A stretch of 64,000 bases of DNA from Pratylenchus scribneri (Eukaryota > Nematoda > Chromadorea > Rhabditida > Pratylenchidae): contig JAQSEB010000082.1 in NCBI GenBank assembly GCA_030063045.1, positions 186,001-250,000 of the forward strand, read 5' to 3'. A program made the position numbers and the translations under genes. This document shows, one piece after another, positions 10,507 through 27,643 of this stretch. How positions within the stretch are numbered: position 1 is the first letter of the stretch; each line of letters begins with the position of its first letter. The notes below the pieces were generated by a model, which saw only the letters and a list, made by a program, of their open reading frames with translations, ran no database searches and was not told the origin of the DNA.

Positions 10507-13500
10507 TTTGGATTTGACACGTCAGAACAATACGACGCAATTACCTGTCAATTCAACGGCAGGAATTGGGGCTGGTGGGTCCAATGCATTCTAACTTTTT
10601 TACTTAGAAAACACTAATTAAGCAATATTATGATATTTGGTTTGGCTCTATTTTTAGGTTTCGGTTCAAGTTTAAGGTTTAGTTAGGTGAAAATAATTTT
10701 TTATTTTTAATTACAAAATGCCAATAATTATTTTCGCATTTTTTTCACTACAGTAAGGTAATCGATAAGCTAAGCCAAGCCAAGCTAAAAGTTAAGCTAA
10801 AGCTTCATTTTCAGGGCTTAATAAAGCCAGTGCTTGGAAAATAAAAATAAAAATTACCGAAAATCGCATAAACATTGGTTAATACTAATCTAAAATTACA
10901 TAATTTAATTTTAGAATTAAATGGACAAGACATATTTTCAACATTACGAAACTTAGCAGCCACTGGAAATACATCGAATTACACTACTGCAACGGATCAA
11001 CAAATGGTTCTGCCAATGCCATTACAAAACACCCCAAATTCTTGGCCATATAATTCCACTAATAACTGGCTTGAACAGGTCAATTTCACCACACTTTATT
11101 CGATTAAAACCATTTAATTTATAGGCTAAACTTTCGTTGTTCCCAATGTATGGTTTATTACAACAGACGACTGCCAATACAAAGTGGGTTTATTTCATAC
11201 AATCACAATCATATTATTAAAAATTATAGTTCAATACCTCAACAAAACCATGGCATTTCTTTTTTGGATCAAAGTATCCAAAATGCTGCTGCGGAAACGG
11301 CGAGGAATATTGCTTCATTGAATCAACAACCATCATCATTATTTGGGCAATTATCTTCTTTGGAATCTCATCAGCAATATGGCAATTCTGCACTGGATTT
11401 ACCCATGACCACAGAAATTCATCAACAATCTTCACTTTTGCGATCCTCCTATTCTCATCAATTGATCCCAGGCACCTCACAAACTGCTCAAATGATTGAC
11501 CAAATTTCTTCACAAAAATGCTCAAATGTATTAATTAATGAAAAGTGAAAAGTTTAATTATTAAAATTTAGATAAAACCCGATTATATTCAACGAGAATT
11601 GAATGCATCTGATCATCAATCAATAGAAGATTTTACGGATTTTGATTTACAAGATTTCGAAGATTTATTGATGGATAAGTCATCAAATTCATATGAAAAT
11701 TCACATTCTAATGAAAGTGAATATACACAAAAGGCACAATCTAGGCCAGAAACAATTTCAAACAATATGTTTCCTTCAAGACTTGATGAATTGGAAAATG
11801 CCGACAAAGAATTGGATAGATTGGTTAGTTCAAAAACAATTTTAAAATTTTGGATAATTTAAGGTCTCTTCATTGGTGGCTAGCCAAAACGATATAACAC
11901 CACAAAATAGTATTGCTCAATCCAAATCGACTGATAATGATTCTTCAATATACAAAAATAAATTCACAATGATGCCTTTGGCCCCAACCAATACTGCAAC
12001 TTCATCCGCCGGAGAAATTTCATTGAATATGCCTAAAGTATTTTAATAATTTGTGTAATTCAAGCAATTTAATTTCAGTTCACCCCACCGGATTCGCCTT
12101 CAAATCTTGACACATTTAACCTCAATGGAGCTATGACCGCAAATAGAAATATTCTTATGGATGATTCTATTCAAAAAGCGCAGCAATCAACGTCAAAATT
12201 CAATGATAGAATACAACAGAATGCAAAAACTTTGTCTATGATACCGAAGGAGCAAATTAAAATTGAAGCAGTTGGATTTGACCGAATATTTGGGAAGGCA
12301 AAATCAGATGGAAAAGTTCCAATTTACAAGCAAAAACTTGCTGGGCTTATGCACGATAAAAACAATATAAGTCAGGATCAGACAAAAGGTAAGGGAAATT
12401 GGGTTTTAAAATCGTAAATAGCATTAGGTGCGAAATAAATGAGAGAACTTAAATCTATTTTAAATTTGAATTAACAATAATTAATATTAAATTTTTACAG
12501 CTTCTTCATTTATAACTCCAAAATCAAATCCAATCGATGAATACAGTTTTGAAGATGAATTAGATGAAAAACCACTTCTGATCAATTCAAATATTGAATC
12601 CCAAAAAACAACTTCCAATGAAAAGGCATCAGAAAATCAAGAATCAGTAAAAGTAAATTATTTAAATTCAATTCTTTATTAAAATACAAAATTCAGACCA
12701 AAAGAAAGTACACCCGTAGAATTGGTTCAATGACAAATTGTTTGGAGCCAGTAGAGCCACAACCGACCACATCAAATTGTATGCATTTTTTAATTTGATT
12801 TATTGTAGACAACGGTAAATTTAGCAACATCAAAATTGGCTGAACAAATAAGGAAGAGGAATCTGAGATGGAGCTTTTTGAAATCTGAAATTGCCAACGA
12901 TGATAATGCGGCCATTTCCGAATTCCCAATTGCCACTTGCATTTTGAAGGATACTATTAGGCCAAGGTAGAACTTTTATAAATTTACATTCATCCATTAT
13001 TTATTGTTTTAGTTCAACCAATGATAAAGATGCACAAAAATTGCCACCACCATTGCCTAAATTGATCATAAGAATACCAAGAAGAGAGTCGAAAGAAGAA
13101 TTCAATCCTCCTCCAATTGAGGAAATTGCAACGAAAAAGAAGAAAAGGAAGAAGAAAAAAGCGAGGGATTTGGATTGGACGGAAACGGAGGAATGCAAAT
13201 TTGTTAAACACCACAAAAAGCACAAAAATAAAAAGCATAAAAAGGAGAAAAAGAAGCGGAAACTAAGCTTGGAAAGGTTTGTTAAAATGAATAAAAATTA
13301 TGTAAACATTTTCTATTTTAGCATAGATGAATTCAAAGTGAAGAGAGAGGAAATAAATGCGGAATGTTCAGAAATAAATTATGAAAATGACAATTTAAAA
13401 ATCAGTGAAGAAGGAACAATTGATCCCAGCCGACTTCATTATTTTGAACATCCAACGGAACGGCCGAAGCGAGGAACTTTTCTCATTTTGAAGGATGATT

Positions 13501-14740
13501 TATTCAAGCCGGATTGTTCACTTTGGAGAATTGACAATCAAAATTTGCTACAAAAATATTTGCCAATAACAATGGAAGATGGAACAATTTGTTATGAAAA
13601 TAGTCAAACGGTAAGATTTTAAAATGAATAAATTTATTTAAATAATATTTTAGTATTCTGGTTGGTGCGAGAATTATGTGCATGATTATATTGCAATTAA
13701 AGGTTTGAAATTTTCTGATAATAAAATAATGTTAATAATTAAGTTGAATATGTGAAGCAAAGTCGTTCGGAAAATATTGTTCGGCCATTGCTACCATTGC
13801 AAGAACTTTTCCCCGCAATTACTTTACAAATGACGGATAAACGAAATGGTAAGGCACAATTATTTTAAATACAATATTTATTTATTTTTAGTTGATGTAA
13901 TGGAAAGAAAGAATAATAAATTGGATTGGACCATGAAAGAGAAAGAAATTCGGAATCAAATAGGCAATGTGATACGGATTATGCTGGAACATTCCGTAAC
14001 ATTACAATTCATTCAAGCAATAAAACAAAGCAATGGTAATTAAATTTTGAGGATAATTTGAATAATCAAATTCATTTTATAGATTGGAATTATCTTCGCC
14101 CATTAACGGAAATTGAATTGCAAATCAGAAATTGCCTTGAAAAAATTCGCTCCGAACAACCACTTTGGTCGGAACCGTTCGTAAATTCGCTGAAAAACTT
14201 CCCCACAATATTTTTTGCTCATGATTTCAATGTTGATTCGGATGAGAAACAATCTTGCCAGGTTCTCAAAATTCTCATTTAATTTGATTAGTTAATTGTG
14301 TTTAGGCATGCATGGTTAAAAGTTTTGATGTGCGCCAGGCAATACAATTATTTGCTGAAGAAATTTACGAGCCAGAAATGCTTGTCCCAAAGAAGGTTGT
14401 TACCGACAATGATTCGTCAATTTGCACAATTGATTTTTACATTTGCAATCATTGCGCTGATGCTGCCTCAAAATATCACAAAATTTACCATTTACTCTAT
14501 AGAATATTTAAATATTGTGAAACAAAGGTAAAATGATTTGAATTAAATTAATTTAAATGTTTTATTAAGGTCGAAACGGTCAGTGCGGAAAGTAATCCAA
14601 CTTTTACTTCAAATCAAATAATTGAAATTTGTTACGAGGATAAGGAGTGGATGGACAAAGTAAGAAACATTTTAAACTATCAATATTAAATATTTTAATA
14701 ATTTTAGATTTGTGATGAAGTCGTTGAAATTCTATATTGA
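10493..14740 (+). CDS. Large nuclear-type protein, possible DUF4211 (QSER1/PRR12-like), 1025 aa, 19 exons
   Basis: Exons: 10493-10574, 10915-11078, 11125-11183, 11230-11527, 11572-11823, 11864-12037, 12079-12388, 12501-12652, 12697-12750, 12809-12966, 13013-13276, 13322-13610, 13654-13702, 13744-13848, 13892-14035, 14083-14261, 14306-14527, 14570-14659, 14708-14740; they sum to 3078 nt in frame. The N-terminal half is Asn/Gln/Ser-rich and disordered with an acidic patch. Around residues 575-655 is a Lys/His-rich nuclear-localisation-like stretch (KKKRKKKKARD, KKHKNKKHKKEKKKRK). The C-terminal ~370 residues look folded and have paired Cys (QACMVKSF; FYICNHCADAASKYHKIYH). That pattern recalls the DUF4211 module of QSER1/PRR12, but the assignment is from memory of the pattern and is tentative. 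Probably a chromatin-associated protein. Confidence 0.75.
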
Positions 14741-15527
14741 TTAAAATTGGAAACGGGTATCAAACAAACAAAAATGATGGGCCAAATTTCTTAAACATTT
14801 TGCAAACAATAAAATCGTATTATTTTTTATTCGTATAAATCTCAATAAAATTGCCATAAATTTTATATTTTTGGATTGAAAAATTGGGAGGTCAATAGAT
14901 TAAAAATATTAAAAATTAAACTTTTCCTATAGGTTTTTTGCCAAACAAAAATTCAATTTTCAAATAAACGCAACTTACGATAGAATGTAATCGATTATTC
15001 TCGCTTATCTTTTAAGGTCTCCAATGTTTTCGCTTCTATCTCACACAACACTACCGGCTGTCCAAGGAAAATTGGTGGACGAGGTGTGGAAGCCGGCCGG
15101 CCCATTGCTAATGATGAGGATGAACAACGAGTCAAGGGAAGGGAAGCGGCGGGAGGGACGAAGAATGACGAGCCTCCAACTTCATCCTCCACAGCCTAGC
15201 CCGTAGCCGCCGATGAGCACTGCTGATGTTTAGAGAAAAGTGAAAAAAGAATGAAGGAAGAATACACACACACTACAAGCATAGAATAGAATGGAAAAAT
15301 CGCTCTCATTTCTCAAAACTGGACTATAGCTGCTGGATAAAGAATATTTTTATATTAATTGTATATTTGTGAAGCTAAAAAATCACTCGGAATTTGGAAT
15401 TCGATTCATTTTTTATCCACATATTATTTTATTTATTTTTTTTATAATTAAAATTTTTCAGCAGATTGACTTATTACTGAACTGAGTGCTATATTAAATT
15501 TTGTTTGTTTGAATCACCAATTTACAA
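14741..15527. other. Intergenic region between two plus-strand genes
   Basis: It holds the 3' end of the preceding gene (AATAAA-like motif near 14808) and the upstream region of the MATH gene. A GC-richer patch at 15030-15210 is open in both strands but has no splice support. Confidence 0.4.
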
Positions 15528-18500
15528 ATGACAACCCACTCAGGGGATACATCGCCGGGAGGAAGTAATTCAATGTCCGATTCATCGGTTCGGACACAGA
15601 CCAGCGAAGAAAGCCAAGTGATTCCGCATAAAGCTTTTCATTTGGATTGTTATAATTCGAGTCCGGATCAAGGTATCAAAATATGATTCAACTACAATTA
15701 ATTTGTTTAAAACATTTAATTATAAATTAATATTAAAGCAAGACGAGACCTTAAGTTTTGCAATCTAGCTCTTAAGATCAAGGTTTAGCTTAGACCATGT
15801 TTAAGGTTAGCCAGAATTTAAAAGATTTTACAAAAACGGAGGATCCTCTATCTATCTCACTACCGCTGCAAATTAAGGACTTAAAATAAGTTCCAAAAAT
15901 GTTCTTATAAACTTTAAATGAATGTTTCTTTGAAATAAACTTCTAATTTATTAAAGATGATGATGAGAGCGATGGCCAATGTGATGATGAGACGCTTTCT
16001 CAATTGATGCTACACTCCGATTTGTATGTGCAAAAGTTCATCAGAATATTTATTGATTAAAAAAACTTCAGGTTAAGACCAAGGATTTCAATTGGGGTTC
16101 AAACTGATCACAACGAAGACTTTCCTCCGCTGAAGTTTCTTCAAGCCTTAATAGGCGAAGACCACAACAACACGGCTGCTGGCTTTATAAATCAACAGCA
16201 ATTGTACTATTCAAGCGGTGGCGGCGGCGGCGGCGGATCCGAAGTGCCTCATCCCCAACAAACTCCTTCCTCTCAACTGCCTAATATTCCAACAACAAAT
16301 TTATCGACGGCGGCGACGGCGACCACACCAACAACTCCAATTACGACTGCAACGGCCATTAACACAACAACAACGGCAATCGATGCGAGCTCAAGCTCTA
16401 CGGATGGCACATTGCAATTGGTCATCCAAAACTTTCGACACATGTCTGACACGGTCAGAGGACCGTGCAAATACATTCAAAATGTGCCTTGGTATGTGCT
16501 CTATTTAATATATATAGCAATCTCGGAAATTGGGAATTTTCGGAACTAATTAAATCGACCATGCCTTGTCGAATTAGCCTATTCTCAAGTCTCTGACTTA
16601 TCTAGAAGCCGAGTTTTCCAATATTGCCCAACTAAAGGTCTGGGCAATTCTGGAAATGCCCAATTTCCTAGATTGTCAGCAACATATACAAATACTTACA
16701 TTTTCTGCATAAAAACCTTGAGTTTCAGGCGTATCATGGTGATGCCTCGACAACATGTTGTGCAGAAGAAAGGTACCCAAAAGTGCCTTGGATTCTTCCT
16801 TCAATGCTGTCCTGATGCTTATTCTGAGTAAATTTCTCAGTTTAATGGTTTACTTTTACATTTTAATTTTTAGATCCTGGTCTTGTCAAGCTTCCGCTGA
16901 ATTGAGGCTCATCTCTCAAAAAAGCGGCATCCCAAATTTTATTCGAAAAACCAATCATGTTTACACGGCCAAAGAAAATGATTGGGGCTATTCATGCTTC
17001 ATGACTTGGGCGGTATTTATTAAAATTGAATAAATTAATTATTTTTTATAATTTATAGGACATTTTGGATGAGTCGCAAGGTTACATTAAAGATGACAAA
17101 GTGACATTGGAAGTTCAAGTGAAAGCGGATACGCCGAAAAACATATTGTAATGAAAATTAAACAAATTTAAGTGAATATTTCACCATTTAAAGGACACAT
17201 TCGGAGTTCAAGAAGAAGATTCAAGACTATAAACGTTTGGCCGACATGCAATGTCAACGGGGACTAATTGACAAGGCAATTGAATGCAATACTCAGGCGC
17301 TGAAATTTTGTAAAGACAAAGACCAACAATGCAAAGCGGAATTGGAGGCGCAGAAAGCACATTTGATAGAGATGAAGTTGAAGCAATCAATTCAACGAAT
17401 TGAGAAAGGTTTAATCAAATTAATTCAATTTAATTTAAAAATTGTTCATAGGAAATGATGGGAACAAATTAGAGGATGATTCCACCACAAATTTGAATGC
17501 ACTGCGACAAGCATTGGGCACATCCACGAGATGCAATGCTGCGGCAAAAGGTTCGGCATCATCAACTGCGGCGACCACAAAGAATAAATCGACCAGCACG
17601 AAAGATTCGAACACAACGACGAATCCATCAATGAATAATAATAATATTTCGGCGGCAGAAAAGCAGCAACAACAGCAAAGGGCCGGCACCCCTCCATATA
17701 CCACCCAACAGAAGATGGATGGAAGAGGAGATCAAAAGACCGCCAAACAAACTCAAAAGACATCAAAATCAGTGGAACCACAAGGCCAAAAACAACAGTC
17801 CTCTTCGTCAGCATCCAATTCCAAACAGAAATTCACCAGCACTTGTGGAAAGGAAGAAGCTGGGAAATCCACAACAAAGAAGCGCCTCTACAAATCGGCC
17901 TCAACCAATGAGATATTTTGTGCTGCCGGGACACAATGTAAAGGTTATTTGAACAACAACAAAGCATTGGTCGCTCTCGGCCACTTCAACAAGGCCCTTC
18001 TGAATTCAGATGATTTCGACTACATGAAAGACCGATACCAGGAAGAGGAGGACCTGTTGCCCGACCAAATTCAGCATTTCCTCAAACATGTAAGCAGAAA
18101 CTTATATTAGCGGTCCCAGAGTTATTATTTTTAGAGAAAGGGACCATAATTTCTTAAGAGACCCTCCAAAACCAAAAGTTAACTTTTTCACCTTTCTTCT
18201 TAAAAAGTCTGAAAGCGGGGCAGATGGAGAGAGGACTTTTATTAGAGAGGGGGCATAAATAAAAATTCCAACCTAAATATATTTTTTTTAGCTCTCTGAG
18301 GGCGATAAGACGGCATTGCGTTTGAAAGAGCAAATGGATAAATTGGAAATGTTGGCCTCACCATTCAACAACAAACCCGACCCATTCTTTGAAGGATTGA
18401 TGAAGTTGAGTCCGGAAGAGGCGGATGTAAGTCACACATTTTTTTAATGTGTTGAAAATTAATGTGCAAATTAATTAAGAAGGCATTTGTCAAGGCAATA

Positions 18501-21500
18501 ACCTATTGTGCCTATGAACAAGACGATGATGAGGACGACGAGGAAGAAGGAAACGAACAAATGGACGCAAATCAGCTGGAAAAACGCTTGAGTCATGTTA
18601 TTCGGAATAAATTCTGTGAATCATGCTTGAAAGAAGGCCATTTCCAATTTGGCAAACGCGAAACATCCGAATCCGGGTGCCAAACGGAATTCAATCCAAC
18701 GCGTCGAAAACTGAGAGAAGGTTTAATTTTTTATTGAAAAAAGTGATTAATACTTTGATTATTTGGTCAAATTATAGTATTTTGCTATAGAATGTATAAA
18801 AATACATAAAATAGACAATCACGCCGAAAAAAATTATCGTCCTTGGAGCGGGTTCGAACCTGCGACCTTAATTCTAAAGTGAAGGATTTTCACCATTAAG
18901 TCAAAAATTTACAAAACAAAAATCTTTGTAAAATTCCTTTATAAATCCTGTCCAACCTTAAACCTAGTGCATTTCAATATGAAATAATAATATTTGTATT
19001 TGACTAAAAAAGAGGTGTAAAACATACTAGTCTATCCGTTAGTTTATTATAAAATTAAATTAATTTAAATATATTTAATTTGTCGCAGATGATGCCACTT
19101 TGATGATGATGCAACAATTGCAACAGCAACAACAATTGATGGGTCAGCCGGCAAATGATGATTATATAAATGCACTCAAAAATGCCTTTGCCGCTGCACA
19201 ACAACAGCAAGGCCAACCAATTTCGCCCGACCAAGCCAATGAAGACTATTTGAATGCACTCAAATATGCGGCTGCTCAACAAAATCAACCAGTTTCGGAA
19301 GCAAGCGAAGAGTACATGAATGCGCTGAAAAGTCATGCTGCATTTGCGGCCGCTGCTGCCGCACAACACCAACAACAACAGAATCAGCCCCAAATGCCAA
19401 TTGTTCCGCCGGAAGTGGAACAAGAATATATGAATGCATTGAAAAGTAGTCATCAGGCATTTGCTCCATCTCCACGCCAACAACAACAAAATCAACAGCC
19501 GGTACCGGCACTTCCAGCGCGGCGGAAAAAGGCAACGGCAAAGAAAAGTTTGCAGCAACAGCAGCAACAACAATCAACGCAGGCACAAGCCCAACAACAA
19601 ATGCAAAATTATCAACAGCAAAATTTGTTGGAACAACAACAAAAACTGCTCGAACAACAACAACAACAATTCATGCAGGCAAATGAGCTGCTGAAGGATG
19701 AGAATGAAACATTGAAGGCCGAATTAATGACGCTGAAATCAAATGACAAAAAGCAAAGTGAACAGCTGGCATTTGTGCAAAAGGAATTCCAAAATTTGAA
19801 TGGAAAATATGAGAAATTAATTCAGCAGCTGAAGGATCGTAAGAATGAGATCAAAAAGTTGGAAAAGAAGGCAAAATCAGAAGCGTAAGCGAAGCAAAAT
19901 TAAATTAAATAAATATTAAATGATTTTTTAGTCAATTAATGACCGAAAATCAAGAATTGTTGGAGAAAATGGACGCAATGAAGAAGGAATTGGGCCAAGC
20001 ACAACGCCAACTCGCCGATGAACAGGCAAAATACAAACGTGACACTCAATCGTTGGCTGATTCGAAGAAACATTTGAGTGTTGAACTGAATTCCAAATAT
20101 ACAGAAGTGCAAAAATTGACCACCCAATTTGAGGAGAAAGGACAGGCAGTCAAAAAGTTGGAATCGCAATTGGCCAATGTAAAAAAATTAAAGATTTAAA
20201 TGGAATTTATATTATTTTAGGAACGCAAGAACAATGCCCAAACGATCACCAATTTGACGGAACGCGTAAAAAGGGCTGAAGTGAATTTGTTGGAGCATAA
20301 GCTGGAGGATGGTCTTCGTGTTTTGGAGCGGGCCAAGGAAGATTGCAATGCGCAAATAAAAGTGTTGGAAGCGGAGAAACAGAAAAGGTTTTCAATTGAA
20401 ATATTCACAAAATTCATTGCTGTGAATTTATTAGAACATCGGCCGCTGAATTGGAAGTGGTGAAGAAGAACATTGCCGAATGGGAGAGCAAACGTGAAGA
20501 AGTGGTTCAGCTGATTGGTCAGGCCAAAACCGATTTTCAAGCGCACATCCAAGCCGTCAAATCGGGAAAGCAACTTTCACAACTGCCAAAAATTCAAGTA
20601 CCAAAACCGCCGCCATGTCCGAAAATTCATCCAATGCCGCAAACAATTCAGGTAAAAATAATATAAATTATATACAATCTTGGGAATCTCGGCTTCTAGG
20701 TTTCATAAAACTAAGAAAATAGACTCTTTCGACTCATCAGCATGATCGATTTTAGTCCAATGAAATTTCGATTTCAAATCTTTATTAGGACTTAGAAAAA
20801 AGTTGTTAAACTAAAATTGGCCCAGATTTTCAAATTTGTCCAGCTAAGCAATTTTACCCTAAACATAAATATGACTTAAATTTAAAATGTTTAAATTAAT
20901 TCAGGCAACTTCTGTCGGTCCATTCCAAGTTGTTCCTCAATCACCGCTTACACTGGAGCGTAAAGTGATCACACCACCAAATCGTACACGGATTGGTGCA
21001 ATAACACCACAACAACAAGGCCAACAACCACAAATTGCAACTCCAAGCCAAATTCCGCCCTCACCCGGTATTGGCATTGGTCCGGCTCATCAATTCCAGC
21101 CAATTGGAATGACAACGCCTCAACCACCAACAATTTCGCATTCACAATCAGCAAATGTTACTCCAGTGAAAGGAGGCAATCAATTCCAACATTCACCGGC
21201 CACAATGACATCACAACCTCCACCAATTGGCCATGTGCCACCGCAGCCACCATCGACAATTGCGCCAATTGGGAGTCGGCCAAGCAACTATCAAAATGGC
21301 ATCTCTGTCCCACCGCCGCCGCATCAATCAACACCGCAACAGGCGCATAAATTCCAAATGCAATCACAACCGGGTGCTCCTGGTCAACACCGTCAATCAC
21401 CCCAAATGGTCCCATTGATGGGTCAATTCCAACCAACTGGACCACCACCGCCAACAATGCACCATCCACAATTCAACATTGCACCGCCATCGACGGCCAC

Positions 21501-21945
21501 CATTGGACAACCGCCGCATATTCAACAACAACAAGCACAACAGGCGGCACAACAACAAAATGCCGGTGGAGGATCCTATCAAACATGGAATGGAGGTTGG
21601 GGTGCCAGCGGAGGCAGTGCTGGTGGAGCGGGAGACCATTTGACAAATATGAACAACATTGGCGACATTTTTGGCCAAGGCCGTTCATTCGGGCCACTTG
21701 GAAGTGACTTTGGAGGTGGCAGTCAAGCGATTGGAGGCTATCGATCAGCCAGTGTCACTCATCAACCACCGGCCGGAGTGATTGGACCGCCTGGATCAAA
21801 CGCTGCCACAAATCCATCCTCACAACCAATTGGGGCAGGCCGGAATGTACAAAATGTTTCACCATCACAATCCCAACAAAACCAACAACGCAATGGATGG
21901 TCTACATTTTCGACGGACACTTGGAATCCGGCGCTTTCCGGTTAA
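15528..21945 (+). CDS. MATH-domain, coiled-coil, Gln/Pro-rich protein, 1551 aa, 15 exons
   Basis: Exons: 15528-15672, 15957-16023, 16072-16491, 16729-16827, 16874-17012, 17059-17147, 17194-17408, 17452-18089, 18292-18426, 18480-18720, 19089-19884, 19932-20178, 20221-20387, 20435-20651, 20905-21945; they sum to 4656 nt in frame. Residues about 185-320 form a MATH (TRAF-like) domain closest in pattern to USP7 (PWRIMVMPRQH, LGFFLQCCPDA, WSCQASAEL, ENDWGYSCFMTW, IKDDKVTLEVQVKAD). A helical segment follows (RGLIDKAIECNTQALKFCKD), then low-complexity Ser/Thr/Gln sequence, and four copies of a [DE]Y-x-NALK motif near residues 750-850. Next come about 350 residues of coiled coil and a Pro/Gln/Gly-rich tail. 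There is no ubiquitin peptidase domain. It is probably a cytoplasmic scaffold; function not known to me. Confidence 0.85.
18785..18907 (-). mobile_element. tRNA-like Pol III element T2 (SINE-like), in MATH-gene intron 10
   Basis: The minus strand has a B-box-like GGTTCGAACCC, then GATAATTTTTTTC and a tail with TTTTATGTATTTTTATACATTCT. The tail resembles that of T1, which argues for one mobile family. It is antisense to its host gene. Confidence 0.55.
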
Positions 21946-24007
21946 TTCAATATAAAATATTTATTAAATAATTTATTAAATTCAGGTCGTCAGAATTAGG
22001 AGGACATTAATTGAAGACATGGAAGAGGAAAATGCTTAAATATTTGAAGTTTATTTACCAACCAATCAACATCAATGTGCCCCCAAATATATTTTATTCG
22101 CCTTCTCGTGGACTTGCAAACCAACCATCTTTTGACACAACAAAACCAAAACATGATGATCATTGATGATAGCCACCGAATCACATTTATTATTCTTTCA
22201 TCTTATATAATTTTCACTCTATTTAGTTAAAATGTTTTGTTTCCAATCATCAAAAATAGTTCATTTTTTTGCAGAAAATTGTCAAATTATAAAATTTTGA
22301 ATGGAAATACATTAATCGCGCACAAATATTCTTAAAATATCCAACAAAACAAAGTCGTTCAAGCTTGATTTTAAACCCACCCCTTCCCATATTTCCGCAC
22401 CCTTTCCAACACAAAATAACAGCCAATAATTACACATATATTTAATGATAATAACCACCCCAAACCTTGAAGTGATGTTTTCCTCCCTCCCTTCAATTTC
22501 TACTTCCAAATTCAAATTATATTATATCCGCTGATTTGTTACAAATCCAAATGATTCATTCGCTCACCCAATCCACATAATCCAAATAAGTCTTCCATCC
22601 ATCCAAAAACAAGATCCCCCCACATTTTCATACGCCTATGTTGAGAGGGTTTTTTGTTTGAGTTCCGCTGCCGTCGTCTTATATATTACTCGTATTTTTA
22701 TGTGAATTTGTTTTTTGGCTCTTCTCTGATCATTTTTTCTCATCCATTTAATTTGACCCATCCATACAAACACATTTTATATGATACTTTATTTTGTGGA
22801 GTTGTTTTTTTATGATGATCCGCCGCGCCGTTCCGAAATGAAAAGTAAAATTTTTCTGAGCATTCAAATTTTTATTTTTATTCGGATTTAATGGGTGTAA
22901 ATTTAAATTCAGTGACTTAGATATACAAATAAAAATGCGAATTTTGGGGGAAGGGAGCCTATTTTTATTGAAATGAGATGATGAGGAGATATGCTCTCGG
23001 ACAATGACTGTGTACAATTTTTTTCAAAATTTTTTTAAACAAATTTTAAAAATTCAAAAAAATTTAAAAAAAAATTTTAAAAATTCAAAAAAAAAATTTT
23101 AAAAATTTTAAAAATTGAAAAAAGTTTTCAAAAAATTTTTAAAAATTCAAAAATTTTTAAATTAAAAATTTAATATCCAACTTAAATGTTGTACCGAGTC
23201 AATAGAGTGAGAAATTGCAATGAAAATGTTGGGAAAGACATTTGAAAAACACATAATTTTCTGAAAATCGAAAATGGCCTAGCATTTTTCGAATATAACA
23301 AAAAAAAATGAGGGGAGGGATTCACATTGAAACACAGAGAGATCCACCGATAAAATTTGGTGAAGGGAATGGATGGGTTTTTGGGAGGGCAAGGAAATTT
23401 GGTGGCAAATTGGGCGGCGAACAATGGAAATGGAACATTGGGAAGGAAAAGGCAGTACAAAAATATGGGAAAATGAGACGGAAACGGGGGAATGTTTGTG
23501 GAATTGAGGATGGCGACGGCAGCATTTTATTGTTTCGTTTGGGGGAGGAAGCACCGTGTTCAATTTTGCATTTGCTTTTCTCCAATTTCATTGCCCAATT
23601 AGACGAAAGTGAAGTAGCCATCCGACTTCCTCCTCTTCCGGCCACCGCCCCTCGTTGGATTGGCACTGTCGAATGCGGGTTTTCTGGAAATTGGGAAAAA
23701 TTATTCACATAAAATTTGTGAAATTTGTGCTAGAAAAGTGCAAAAAGGACAGAAAAATATGTGTGAAAAAGCTTTTAAAATTTGAGTGCCACCTTTTTTT
23801 TGCTCTCGACGTGCGCGCCAAATTCCCCTCCTCCTCAAAAAGAAGATGGAAAATGGAAATAATTGGAAAAAGAAGAGGAAAGTGTGTGGAATTTTGGAGA
23901 GAAGACAACAATAATAAATATGAAGACGGCCATCCGGCCACTACAACTCACAGGGCAAAAGTAGAGGAGGGGAATGTGGTCTCTGGTGGCACACGTCAAT
24001 GTCAGTC
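21946..24007. other. Convergent intergenic region
   Basis: This lies between the ends of the MATH gene (+) and the innexin gene (-). It contains presumed 3' untranslated regions and a run of AAATTTTTAAAAATTC-like AT repeats at 23018-23175. Open frames at 23308-23712 exist on both strands but lack splice or family support. Confidence 0.45.
23018..23175. repeat. AT-rich simple repeat of TTTAAAAATTCAAAAA type
   Basis: This is a degenerate low-complexity array of A and T runs with interspersed C or G, within the 3' intergenic region. Confidence 0.6.

Positions 24008-27643
<3,636 letters not shown>

Noticed and set aside
12751..12808. Exon 9 of the DUF4211-like gene extending to a GTATGC donor at about 12779
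   Set aside because: That junction breaks the frame in the next exon; the earlier GTAGAG donor after 12750 keeps it.
23308..23712. 134-codon plus-strand ORF between the MATH and innexin genes
   Set aside because: The opposite strand is open for nearly the same length, there is no family resemblance, and it lies in the convergent 3' region.
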